64,000 nucleotides of DNA from Ilyomonas limi (lineage in GTDB: Bacteria; Bacteroidota; Bacteroidia; Chitinophagales; Chitinophagaceae), in NCBI RefSeq assembly GCF_005233845.1, contig NZ_SZQL01000002.1, positions 334,629-398,628 on the forward strand. The letters run 5' to 3'. Positions within the stretch are counted from its first letter, which is position 1. Every line of letters starts with the position of its first letter. This document shows positions 42,287 to 51,162 of the stretch, one piece after another. A program made the translations under genes and the position numbers. The notes under the pieces were generated by a model. It searched no databases and was not told where the DNA came from. It saw only the letters and a program-made list of their open reading frames with translations.

Positions 42287-43441
42287 TTATTCTTTTGAAG
42301 AGAGATGACACAATAAGATTTGTGGCGTGCGCACACCGGCTTTTATTTCGCCGCCGGGTACCAACACCTCATTACCCCACAAGATTGCTGTTGTTGTTAC
42401 CGGAACCGTAAACGGAATGGCACCCCTCTTTGTCCACTTATTAGCTGCAACATTATACTCCAGCACTTCGTTGCTAAAACCCGGATGCGTTGATTGCAAT
42501 GCTGCTTTTTGCTGAATAAGTTCCTCCTTTTTTACACTGTCTTTTTCATTGCTGATAGCAGCGATTAACTGTTCTGTTTTATGGAATGTTTCGCCTTTAT
42601 CGCCGCCAAACAAAAGAATATTGTTTTTCCACCAAATGCCGGTACCGGCAGATAGCGCATAAGGCAATGATTGTTTTTGACTCCATTGGTTCGTAATACA
42701 ATCAAATGCATAAACAGAGGAATACAATTCGCTGATACCGCTTGTTGTCTTTTTCCTTCCGCCAATTACATATAAACCAGCATGCTTATCGTTATTCTGT
42801 GCAATCATTACTGCATGAGAAACGGATTGAGGGAGAGGTGGCAAAGCTTGCCAGCCCATTGCTGTATTGTTTAGATTAAGGTAGTAAAAATGAGCCGAAA
42901 CGCTGTCCCTCATTTCTCCGCCTGCCAGATAGATTTTATTGCCAATGCACGCTACAGACGCATTGGTAACCGCAACCGGAAGATCGGGAAGATGATTGAC
43001 TATCACATTACCTGCTCCTTCATCCCATTGCAGCAGCCATACTTTTTTGCTGATGCCGGTTTCGTTTTCGCCGCCTGCGCAAACAATCCCCTTTGGTGTG
43101 GAGCAATTGGCAGCATACGCCAACGGAAAGGGAAGATGAAACACTTTTCCCGAATTAAGGAGCGAATCTTTTTCTTTTTTAAAAACATACAACGCGCTGT
43201 AATACTGCTTCTTTCCGCCCTGCCAGGGTGCGGCATCCGGAAAGTTGGAACCACCACCCACAATCAATACATTGTTATTGATACCAGCTATAGGTCCGGC
43301 AATACCTAATGCTTGCTGCTGCCCGTTTGCAGCAGGGAGTTCGCTGGCTATTTTCCATTGTAAAGCAACAGCCGGTTTCATTTGTGCTGAAGAATAATAA
43401 AACATCGGAAGAATAAAAAGTATGGAGATAATGCGATTCAT
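42287..43441 (-). CDS. nanM: Kelch-repeat N-acetylneuraminate mutarotase (NanM-like)
   Basis: About 384 residues starting at ATG 43441, which gives a signal peptide (MNRIISILFILPMFYYSSAQ) and a 4-bp gap to the lyase stop; the longer open frame overlaps the lyase. The rest is a beta-propeller of kelch motifs: ALGIAGPIAGINNNVLIVGG, GIVCAGGENETG, ACIGNKIYLAGGEMRD, GLYVIGGRKK, NILLFGGDKG, EVLVPGGEIK. NanM converts alpha-N-acetylneuraminate released by sialidase to the beta form in the periplasm, which speeds uptake. The gene lies between nanA and the permease. The family also has other sugar-related kelch proteins, but the context is decisive. Confidence 0.88.
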   Translation of the reverse strand: MNRIISILFILPMFYYSSAQMKPAVALQWKIASELPAANGQQQALGIAGPIAGINNNVLIVGGGSNFPDAAPWQGGKKQYYSALYVFKKEKDSLLNSGKVFHLPFPLAYAANCSTPKGIVCAGGENETGISKKVWLLQWDEGAGNVIVNHLPDLPVAVTNASVACIGNKIYLAGGEMRDSVSAHFYYLNLNNTAMGWQALPPLPQSVSHAVMIAQNNDKHAGLYVIGGRKKTTSGISELYSSVYAFDCITNQWSQKQSLPYALSAGTGIWWKNNILLFGGDKGETFHKTEQLIAAISNEKDSVKKEELIQQKAALQSTHPGFSNEVLEYNVAANKWTKRGAIPFTVPVTTTAILWGNEVLVPGGEIKAGVRTPQILLCHLSSKE

Positions 43442-43445
43442 TATT

Positions 43446-44387
43446 TTACATAGTAACTTTTGCAGGTAAGCGGGACGAGAAGTTGCTAAAGTGTAGTTGC
43501 TCCACCTCTTTACGAAAGCGTTCAAATTGTTCTGCATTCATGTTTTTAACCGGCATTCTAAACGCACCACAATCCAGTCCAATCAGTTTCATATACGCTT
43601 TTCCGGTAGCAATGCCGCCGTATTTTCCTAATAAAGCAATCATATCTATTGACTGCTGTTGCAGCTTTCTTGCTTTTTCAACATCTCCGCTATTATAAGC
43701 ATCTATCAGTTCGTAATACAAAGGCGCGGCATAATTAAAGGTACTACCCACGCCACCTTTTGTTCCTAAAATTAAAGCCGACAATAAGTTTTCATCTCTT
43801 CCCCACAGCATATCGTATTTGCCTTCTTTAAAACGAAGACACGAGAGAAAGTCCATAAAATCTTCGTGCGTGTATTTGATGCCGGCAAAGTTTTCAATCT
43901 TGTCATCTGCCGCTTTCAGCAGCTCTATCATAGGAAAATGAGCGCCTGTTAATACCGGGATGTGATAGTAGTAAAAAGGCAATTGCGGAATAGCCGCTGC
44001 TATCTTCCTGCACATGGCGGCAAGCATTTCTACACTGGCAGGTTTAAAATAAGATGGTGATGTAAAAGCTATTGCATATACACCGGCATGTGCTGCATGT
44101 TGCGCCAGTTCTATACATTCCTCAATGCAGTTGCCGCCCACCAAAGTAATCAGCTTAAAATTGTCCTCTTTTTTTATACAATCTGCCCACGCTTGTACCA
44201 CTGCTTTTTTTTCGGTAAAGGTTAAAGACACACCTTCGCCGGTAGAGCCGCAGATAAAAGCGCCGGTATTTTTATTTTCTTTTAAAAGATGATAATAGTC
44301 GGGGATAATATCATAGTTGATGCTTCCATCGGGATGCATGGGCGTAAAAGGAGCGGCAATTAATCCGCTTAAATGTTCTGTTTTCAT
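43446..44387 (-). CDS. nanA: N-acetylneuraminate lyase (DHDPS/NAL family)
   Basis: A 313-residue cytosolic class I aldolase. The carboxylate-binding loop GSTGEG is at 47-52, the catalytic tyrosine at about 141 in YYYHIPVLTG, and the Schiff-base lysine is Lys171 in GIKYTHED. The GSTGEGVSLT form and the IPVLTG tail are typical of sialic acid lyases rather than dihydrodipicolinate synthases. It splits N-acetylneuraminate into N-acetylmannosamine and pyruvate. The gene lies behind susD (a hairpin at 44429 sits between) and in front of nanM. Confidence 0.93.
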   Translation of the reverse strand: MKTEHLSGLIAAPFTPMHPDGSINYDIIPDYYHLLKENKNTGAFICGSTGEGVSLTFTEKKAVVQAWADCIKKEDNFKLITLVGGNCIEECIELAQHAAHAGVYAIAFTSPSYFKPASVEMLAAMCRKIAAAIPQLPFYYYHIPVLTGAHFPMIELLKAADDKIENFAGIKYTHEDFMDFLSCLRFKEGKYDMLWGRDENLLSALILGTKGGVGSTFNYAAPLYYELIDAYNSGDVEKARKLQQQSIDMIALLGKYGGIATGKAYMKLIGLDCGAFRMPVKNMNAEQFERFRKEVEQLHFSNFSSRLPAKVTM

Positions 44388-44428
44388 GTATGTGCTTTAA
44401 AATCTAAGTCTGTAATTTATTTTGTTAT

Positions 44429-44459
44429 AACCTGTCAGGTTGAAACAACCTGACAGGTT
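44429..44459. repeat. Intercistronic hairpin AACCTGTCAGGTT
   Basis: A perfect 13-bp inverted repeat (44429-44441 and 44447-44459) with loop GAAAC lies in the 86-bp gap between susD and nanA. There is no T run, so it is more likely an mRNA-processing or stabilising structure, or a dispersed repeat, than a terminator. Confidence 0.65.
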
Positions 44460-44473
44460 AAGCGGATACTCTT

Positions 44474-46006
44474 TTAAAAAGTAGTATAGCCCGGCGTTTG
44501 TACCAAAGCGCGGTTGTTGGTCAGCGATGTTCTGTCTATTGGCCAGAGTAATTTATACGATTCTGATGGCAGCACTGTAGTATGTTCGTACACATAGTTG
44601 TCGCCCATTCTTCTCAGGTCATACCAACGCTTCCCTTCAAAAATAAACTCATACAAACGTTCCTGCAAAATGGCTTCATCAGGATTTGTATCTATTGCCT
44701 GATGCGGATAGCCATTCACGGCTTCATCATAATGATTACCATACGCTCTTGCCCTTACCTGGTTGATTTCGGAAGATGGATCTTCGCCCAGCAATACTTT
44801 TGCTTCTGCGAGCATCAACAGCAAATCGGCATAACGGTAAATGACAAAATCGTTGGTATAATATCTTACGCTGGCGCTTTGCTCACCGGGATATTTTTTT
44901 ACAAAACAACCCGCAATGGTATAAGCACCGCTGGTAAGGTTATAAGCCGGTTGTATGGTAGTCCATTTACGGCTGTCATTATCATCAAATTTTCTAAACG
45001 TGGAAATAAGTACCGGCGCACGCAGCAAGCCACCCCAGTTGTCGGTAGCCGTATTGAATTGTCTGTTTTCTGCCGAATCGTAATAGTTGGTGATTAAGCC
45101 GGTTTGCGGTACAAACGAACTGGCTACAAACTGCATGGAAGCTTCGTTTAACACATACCGCGAAGCAAAAATGATTTCATCATTGCCTTTGTTTGTTACA
45201 GCAAAAACGTCTGAAAAATCGGGCAGCAAAGTGAGGGAGGGAACATTGGTTTGAATGTCCATCAGCGCATTTTTTGCAACGGTAGCATCTGCCGTTCCGC
45301 CATTGCGATGAGCTGTCCACAAATACACTTCGGCTTTCAACATCAGTGTGGCAGATTTGCTCCAGAATGATTTTGTATTACGGAAAGAATAATCGGCTGC
45401 AAAATTATTAACCGAACTGTCAATATCACTTTTTATGAGTTGTATCACTTCAGCTTCGGGCGAAGCTGCTTTGGCCAACGAAGCCACATCAATGGAAGTA
45501 ACCGGCTCGGTTTGTATCACTACATTACCCCAGGTGCGCAGCATTTGAAAATAGTAAAAAGCCCTCATGCCATGCGCTTCTCCCAAATAATAATTACGGT
45601 TGGCTGCCGTAAGCACATTAGAAGCATTGATTTTACTAATGAGTAAATTAATCTGGTCGATATTGTAATAAAATCCGCCAAAGTTGCCTACTACTGCATT
45701 GTCCAAATCTAAGGTCTGCTGCCAGGCATGTTCCAATCCCTGTGTTGCTTCGCCGGTGAAGGTGGTAGAAGAGCCGGGGTCGGTGCCGTAAATATCCGAC
45801 CTTAATTCTCCGAGGTATAAAAAGGCTGCATTATTTGTCCGGAATTGCGTATGAATGCCAGTTACAAAAGCATCAAATTGTTCGGCAGTTTTCCAATAGT
45901 TAGCATCCGAGATGCTGCTCACCGGCGTTAAGTCGAGCTGCTTTGTACAGGAGCTTATAATTATCAGCAGCGATAATATAGTTATGATATTTTTATTCAT
46001 TTTCAT
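44474..46006 (-). CDS. nanU: SusD-family lipoprotein, NanU-like sialic acid binder
   Basis: About 510 residues starting at ATG 46006, which gives a clean lipoprotein signal ending IIISSC (Cys20) and lies 19 bp behind the susC stop; the longer frame overlaps susC. SusD layout is clear: YLGEAHGMRAFYYFQMLRTWGN in the first half, and YRYADLLLMLAEAKVLLGED, INQVRARAYGN, ILQERLYEFIFEGKRWYDLR near the end. In Tannerella and Bacteroides the corresponding NanU binds sialic acid at the surface and works with NanO. The symbol rests on genomic context, since SusD sequence alone does not reveal the ligand. Confidence 0.9.
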   Translation of the reverse strand: MKMNKNIITILSLLIIISSCTKQLDLTPVSSISDANYWKTAEQFDAFVTGIHTQFRTNNAAFLYLGELRSDIYGTDPGSSTTFTGEATQGLEHAWQQTLDLDNAVVGNFGGFYYNIDQINLLISKINASNVLTAANRNYYLGEAHGMRAFYYFQMLRTWGNVVIQTEPVTSIDVASLAKAASPEAEVIQLIKSDIDSSVNNFAADYSFRNTKSFWSKSATLMLKAEVYLWTAHRNGGTADATVAKNALMDIQTNVPSLTLLPDFSDVFAVTNKGNDEIIFASRYVLNEASMQFVASSFVPQTGLITNYYDSAENRQFNTATDNWGGLLRAPVLISTFRKFDDNDSRKWTTIQPAYNLTSGAYTIAGCFVKKYPGEQSASVRYYTNDFVIYRYADLLLMLAEAKVLLGEDPSSEINQVRARAYGNHYDEAVNGYPHQAIDTNPDEAILQERLYEFIFEGKRWYDLRRMGDNYVYEHTTVLPSESYKLLWPIDRTSLTNNRALVQTPGYTTF

Positions 46007-46025
46007 AAGAAAAAAGTTTAGAACA

Positions 46026-49000
46026 TTAAAAAGTAACATTTACACCAAATACAAATGTTTTTGGCGTGGGATAAGTACCCGCATACACGCCGGTGATAGT
46101 GCCGCTGGTATTTACCGGCGGTTCGGGCGTTGGTCCGCTAAACTTAGTGATGTAAAAAAGATTAGCTGCGCTGGCAAATAGTCTGGCTGTACTGTTGGCA
46201 AACGTCCTGGCGCCGAATACACCTTTTGGAAGCGTATAGGACAAAGAGATTTCACGGCAGGCTACATAATCGCCTTTCTCATAAAACCGGGAATTATTGC
46301 TGTTGAGCACCGAACCGGCATTGTTGGAGCGCGTGTAATTCTTTTTTCCCAGTGGTGCCGACACCTGGTCGGCATAATATACTTTCGGAATATCGGTGTT
46401 GGTATTGGTGGGCGACCAGGATTGCTTTTGCAGATCAATATAATTAAACGTTCCCTGGTAGTTACCTAGTGTGCGGGCTACCAAATCGTTGTAAATGGTA
46501 TGCCCTATTGCAAAATCAAAACGTGTATAAAATGAGAATCCTTTATAGGAAAGGCTGGTAGAGAAGCCGCCGGTCCATTTTGGATACATATTGCCCAGGT
46601 ACACCTGGTCTCTGGAATCTATCGTATCGTTTTTGTCAACATCCAGCCAGTTTACATCACCCGGCGTTATCTTGCCTGCACCGCCGCTCAGGTTAGGTCC
46701 GGAAATATCGGCAACGGCATCGTACCGGTTACCGGCAATTTCTGCTATTTCTTTATCACTATTAAAGATGCCTAATTCTTTAAATCCGTAAATAGCTCCC
46801 AGCGGCTGCCCTTCCTGTAAACCGCCTACCCAGATAACTTTACCCGAGTTAGCGTCATACACCTGTATGCCGCCCTGCCGGTTGTTTTCATTGCCATTGT
46901 TAGGCAACTGCAATATCTTGTTTTTTACATAAGAAGCATTAGCACTTACACTCCAGTTAAGTCCATTTGGCAAGTTGAGTATATTGGCATTGATGGCAAA
47001 TTCAAAACCTTTGTTTTGCAGCGTACCTAAGTTGGTTTTTACTGAGCTGAAACCAATATAGCTTGGTAAGGATAGATCGGTAAGCAGGTCGGTGGTCTTC
47101 CGGTTGTAATAGTCAAAGATCAACGTGATCCTGTCTTTCAAAATGCCTATATCTGCACCTATATCGGTGGTCTTACTTTTTTCCCATCGCAAGTCACTAT
47201 TGATAACTCCGGTGTTTAAGAAGCCGGTGTTGCCGTTGTAGGTTCCCTGCGAGCTGTAAACACCTTGTACATCGTATCTACCTAAGCCCGCAACATTACC
47301 ATTTACACCATAACTTATACGTGGCTTTAAGGAAGAGATATACCTGTTTATACCAAGATTTCTGTAAAACGCTTCTTTATGCAGGTTCCAGCCGGCAGAC
47401 ATGCCGGGGAAAAATCCAATGCGGTTATCAGCAGCCAAACTGGAAACGCCATCTTCCCTAAATACAAGTGTGAGCAGGTATTTCTGCATATAATTGTAAT
47501 TCAGCCTTCCAAAAGTGGAGATGATTTTATAGGCCGATTTAGTGCTGTAATTACTACCTGCAGCAAACAAGGTAGAAGCATTGGCAGTAGGAATATCATC
47601 GGTGGGCGCGTTGGTACCAGCTACCTGCATAGCATACGATTTTATACCAAAATATTCTGCACCCAGCATTACATCCAGGTTATGCTTTTGCTGAAAAGAT
47701 CTGGTATAATTGATAATACCGTTGTATTGCTGCTGAAAATCCCTGGCAAAATAAGAGGTAGCCGGGCGGCTGGTACTGTTATACGTTTGCGGATCTGCAA
47801 AAACATTGCTGTACAACTGGGTGGCTTCCTGGAACGACTGGTTAAGCACTTCATCCAGGTAAAAGTTGCCGGAACCTTTAACGTATAAGCCCGGTAAGAT
47901 ATCCCATTTTACCGATGCATTGGCACCGATGCGGTTTACTTCGTTGCTCCGGTGCAGTTTATCTAACCAGTAAAAAGGATTGCCATCGCTGCTGCCGTTG
48001 CCCGGATTAGGTTTTGTCTTTGCACTATCTAACCACGGGTTGAAAGTAGGCCATAAAGCTAAACTTCTGTACAACGTATTTACATCAGATGTTACCGCAC
48101 CGATCTGCGAAGAAGTGGATAAGGTAATGCCGGAACCCACTTCAATATTCGGACGAACTTTGTAAGAAGCATTTAAAGCGCCCGAATAACGTTTATAGTT
48201 CGATCCTACAATAACGCCATCTTCGTTGTAGTAATCAAAACTGGCGTAATATTTTCCCCGATCGTTGCCACCGGCTACATCTATATAGTGATCCTGCGTA
48301 CGCGTATTCCGGAAAACAATATTTTCAACTTCGCCGCTGTGGTCTTTAAAAATAATGGTTCCGCCATACGGATCGCCAACGGTGTCCCAGCCTTGTCCAA
48401 GCAAATGAGCGTTATCGGGGCTAAATGGTCTTATATCAAAAGAAGCCAGATTAGCAGCATCGGTCAGCAAGCCGTAGCCTCTGGAGCCGTTCACCTGGTC
48501 TAAAGTTCTGCCAGAGTTGAGATTGCCAAGGCGGTTGTAATAAATATAATCGTGCGCATTCAGATAATTGTACCCTTCTCTCCGCACATTGTAGCCCTGC
48601 GTATATTTATAAGATATTTCGGCTTTGCCTGTTTTTCCCTGTTTAGTCGTAATCAGGATAACGCCATTATTTGCCCGTGCTCCATAAATAGCGGTAGCCG
48701 CCGCATCTTTCAACAATTCTATCGAAGCTATATCCTGAGGTGGTATATCATTAAATGGCCGGATAACACCATCTACCACTACCAGCGGCGCGCCCGGGCT
48801 ATTAATGGAAGCGCCGCCACGTAAAACAATCAGCGGGGAAGCACCTGGAGCACCACTGGTATTTACTACCTGCAAGCCCGGTACCGATCCTTGCAAAGCA
48901 CTGCCTACATTAGCGCGGGGAGCGGTTTCCAGCACCTGCTTGTCGAGTTTGGCAATGGAACTGGTTACGTTTCGCCTGCTTTGCGTTCCGTAACCAACTA

Positions 49001-49328
49001 CTACCACATCATCCAGCTTTGCAGTTGTGGCTTGTAAGGTAATTTCAACAGGCGTACCGGAGCTTACTTTTACTTCCTGCGGTTCAAAACCGGTAAAAGA
49101 AAAAATCAGTACATCGTTTTGCGAAGCAGTAAGAGAAAAATTACCCTTTGCATCTGTTTGGGTACCAATAGATTTTCCTTTGACCGCTACGCTTACACCG
49201 GCAAGCGGCTTTTGGTCCTCATTAGACAGAACCGTTCCTTTAACTATAAAGGAAGATTGGGCATACCCTGAAACCGTTATCAGTAAACAAAGCAGCCAGC
49301 AACTCAATTTAACAACAGCAAATCGCAT
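46026..49328 (-). CDS. nanO: SusC-family TonB-dependent transporter, NanO-like
   Basis: A 1100-residue outer-membrane transporter. The signal peptide ends SGYAQ. The carboxypeptidase-regulatory-like domain follows directly (about 28-110: KGTVLSNEDQKPLAGVSVAV), then the plug with SIELLKDAATAIYGARANNG, and a barrel ending FVFGVNVTF. There is no STN domain, and no FecR or sigma gene accompanies it, unlike the two mannose PULs. It should import free sialic acid or small sialosides with its SusD partner. It is the first gene of the sialic acid run and is divergent from a GntR-family gene, with a palindrome between them. Confidence 0.93.
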   Translation of the reverse strand: MRFAVVKLSCWLLCLLITVSGYAQSSFIVKGTVLSNEDQKPLAGVSVAVKGKSIGTQTDAKGNFSLTASQNDVLIFSFTGFEPQEVKVSSGTPVEITLQATTAKLDDVVVVGYGTQSRRNVTSSIAKLDKQVLETAPRANVGSALQGSVPGLQVVNTSGAPGASPLIVLRGGASINSPGAPLVVVDGVIRPFNDIPPQDIASIELLKDAAATAIYGARANNGVILITTKQGKTGKAEISYKYTQGYNVRREGYNYLNAHDYIYYNRLGNLNSGRTLDQVNGSRGYGLLTDAANLASFDIRPFSPDNAHLLGQGWDTVGDPYGGTIIFKDHSGEVENIVFRNTRTQDHYIDVAGGNDRGKYYASFDYYNEDGVIVGSNYKRYSGALNASYKVRPNIEVGSGITLSTSSQIGAVTSDVNTLYRSLALWPTFNPWLDSAKTKPNPGNGSSDGNPFYWLDKLHRSNEVNRIGANASVKWDILPGLYVKGSGNFYLDEVLNQSFQEATQLYSNVFADPQTYNSTSRPATSYFARDFQQQYNGIINYTRSFQQKHNLDVMLGAEYFGIKSYAMQVAGTNAPTDDIPTANASTLFAAGSNYSTKSAYKIISTFGRLNYNYMQKYLLTLVFREDGVSSLAADNRIGFFPGMSAGWNLHKEAFYRNLGINRYISSLKPRISYGVNGNVAGLGRYDVQGVYSSQGTYNGNTGFLNTGVINSDLRWEKSKTTDIGADIGILKDRITLIFDYYNRKTTDLLTDLSLPSYIGFSSVKTNLGTLQNKGFEFAINANILNLPNGLNWSVSANASYVKNKILQLPNNGNENNRQGGIQVYDANSGKVIWVGGLQEGQPLGAIYGFKELGIFNSDKEIAEIAGNRYDAVADISGPNLSGGAGKITPGDVNWLDVDKNDTIDSRDQVYLGNMYPKWTGGFSTSLSYKGFSFYTRFDFAIGHTIYNDLVARTLGNYQGTFNYIDLQKQSWSPTNTNTDIPKVYYADQVSAPLGKKNYTRSNNAGSVLNSNNSRFYEKGDYVACREISLSYTLPKGVFGARTFANSTARLFASAANLFYITKFSGPTPEPPVNTSGTITGVYAGTYPTPKTFVFGVNVTF

Positions 49329-49351
49329 AGAATAGGTATTTTTGCTTTAAA

Positions 49352-49372
49352 TTATTATGTATGACATAATAA
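49352..49372. promoter_or_regulatory. Candidate GntR-family operator
   Basis: Perfect 9-bp arms TTATTATGT and ACATAATAA flank a 3-base spacer ATG. The centre, GT-ATG-AC, fits the GT-N3-AC pattern bound by FadR-subfamily GntR regulators. It lies 23 bp before the susC start codon and about 80 bp before the divergent GntR gene, so a bound dimer would cover the susC promoter zone; TACTTTTA on the minus strand (49377-49370) overlaps it and could be a weak -7 box. Confidence 0.6.
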
Positions 49373-49452
49373 AAGTAGAAGGATAATTTCAATTCACCAA
49401 AAAAATTCTGAAAATATTTTTCGATAGATTGCAGAATTAAGTACTACATATT

Positions 49453-50163
49453 ATGAATAATAGCCTATTAAAGGATGAACTTAGGTTGGTAGATACCAGT
49501 TCGCTGGTGGATAAAGTGGAAGCAACTATTGTAGAACTGCTTAAAAATCAAAAACTGAAAGTGGGTGATTCCATACCAAAAGAAATGGAACTGGCAGAAA
49601 CGATTGGCGTAAGCAGAACAGTCATTCGCGAAGCTTTAACCCGGTTAAAAATTATGGGGCTGATTGAATCGAAGAAGAAAAAAGGTGCCGTCATTACCAG
49701 TCCAGATTTGTTTGGCATTATCGGTAAAAGCATGAATCCTTACATCCTGGATGAGGAGACACTGAAGCAAATGTTTGAGCTACGATTGGTACTGGAAGTT
49801 GGAATGGCTGATTTAATTTTTCAAAGAATAACAAAAAAAGACATTGAAGAGCTGAAACAGATCGTTAGTCATGAGCCACCAGCCACACAACATCATTTAT
49901 TCAATATAGATCATGAAATTGCTTTCCACGGAAAGCTATACGAAATAACAGGCAATGAAGCGCTAAAGAAATTCCAGAGAATGTTGCTGCCTATTTTCGA
50001 CTATGTACATCACAGTGGCTTGCTTAAAAAGCCGGCAAGTATAAAGAAGTTTGTGTCTCATAACGGCTTGATTGATGTAATTGAACATGGGTCTCCGGAA
50101 ATGTTTAGAAACGCTATGCGAAATCACCTGGAAAATCATTTTGCACGGCTGTTTGAGCAGTAA
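49453..50163 (+). CDS. GntR-family (FadR/FCD type) regulator of the sialic acid locus
   Basis: A 236-residue regulator. Residues about 18-75 form the winged helix-turn-helix of GntR proteins (GDSIPKEMELAETIGVSRTV, IREALTRLKIMGLIESKKKKG). Residues about 85-230 form an all-helical FCD effector domain (LFELRLVLEVGMADLI-type segment, DHEIAFHGKLYEITGN, VSHNGLIDVIEHG, NAMRNHLENHF) with the Asp and His residues that bind a metal in this family. NanR of enterobacteria belongs to the same subfamily and is released by N-acetylneuraminate, so a comparable repressor role is likely. It is divergent from the sialic acid susC gene with a candidate operator between. Confidence 0.9.
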   Translation: MNNSLLKDELRLVDTSSLVDKVEATIVELLKNQKLKVGDSIPKEMELAETIGVSRTVIREALTRLKIMGLIESKKKKGAVITSPDLFGIIGKSMNPYILDEETLKQMFELRLVLEVGMADLIFQRITKKDIEELKQIVSHEPPATQHHLFNIDHEIAFHGKLYEITGNEALKKFQRMLLPIFDYVHHSGLLKKPASIKKFVSHNGLIDVIEHGSPEMFRNAMRNHLENHFARLFEQ

Positions 50164-50840
50164 TGTTCAATATGCTATTTGTATTTATCCGTTGGTCATT
50201 AAGTATCCTATAAAGCAGAGAGGACAAGTGATTATGCTACAATTATGGGAGATTCAACAGCCTTACAAAAAGGAAATACCCTAAGCGCTACCAATTGTTG
50301 TAGTAACCCGATAACAAGATAGGGGGATGGAAGTAAAGCTGCACAACAAAAAGCACGTTAGCTTTATACGGTAGCCATAATTTCGGAGATGTATTTATGT
50401 GATATTTCAACAGATGTATACTACTCTTATGCTTTGTAGTTCCTAAAGATAGGCAACTGTCTTTTGCCATTCTTATTTACATATTATGAATGATCTTTGT
50501 AGTGTGCTGTAATGTTAAGAAATGTAGGCAATGAAGAAATGCATGTGGAAGCATCAGTTTCCTTTCTTTTAGTAACAGTTTATTTTTTTAGCATCAAACC
50601 AACCGATATGCCAGATCGCTTTAGCCGTTTGGTCTCAAGGCACGTAATATCTATATAGCAACTAAAAAAAATATATATCTTACCCGATTCAGCCTGTTGT
50701 TCTTAAAATTCTTGAAAAGTAATATCTGGATTTTATCTTCTCTCAAAAATCCTTGATACCAAACCGCCATCAAGATGAGGCATTCAATAAAACCTGTCAG
50801 ACTAAGTGCCAAAAACAGAATAGTTAATCAAGCAACACCT
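50164..50840. other. AT-rich gap without a recognisable gene
   Basis: The stretch behind the GntR gene contains only short open frames without start signals, composition bias or family motifs on either strand. One minus-strand frame (about 50656-50830) is open for some 55 codons and hydrophobic at its beginning, but lacks a start codon and looks like chance or a relic. I see no terminator with a good T run for the GntR gene. Confidence 0.4.
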
Positions 50841-50934
50841 TATACCATTTCAGATTAAGTTATGCAGAATAGTAAGATTATGCAACTCATTTATCTTTAC
50901 TCATTAGCTGAAGGATCTACGTTGAAATGGTATA
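50841..50934. mobile_element. Short element bounded by TATACCATTTCA inverted repeats (MITE-like)
   Basis: Perfect 12-bp arms TATACCATTTCA (50841-50852) and its complement (50923-50934) enclose 70 bases. The arms resemble those at 18612-18720, where the same TATACC/GGTA motif bounds a 109-bp element. The interior has no gene; a 68-codon frame starting inside at 50862 runs through the right arm and is not convincing. Confidence 0.45.
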
Positions 50935-51162
50935 ATGGCAAATCGCTTCATGTAGAAGAATTGATGGCTGAACTGAATTATAAGTCCCCTAAGTTAGCTA
51001 TGTCTATGTTAATTATAAAAGAGCTTGCAACGGCTTGTTGTGTACTGCATTGTAGCGCTATGAATTAAACGCGCTTTTCACATCTGTGAAATATTGCTTT
51101 GCATGATTTACAAAAACTGCTGGCCGTCTTGCAGTTCCTCCTTGTTCTTTCCTGTTAATTAG

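Noticed and set aside
50862..51068. 68-codon plus-strand frame
   Set aside because: It begins inside the MITE-like element and crosses its right arm, shows no family motif or signal, and has no promoter or convincing ribosome site.
51076..51091. TTTCACA-TC-TGTGAAA palindrome as CRP-type operator
   Set aside because: The half-sites face the wrong way and spacing is 2 rather than 6; it lies behind the GH106 stop codon, not at a promoter, and has no T run to be a terminator.
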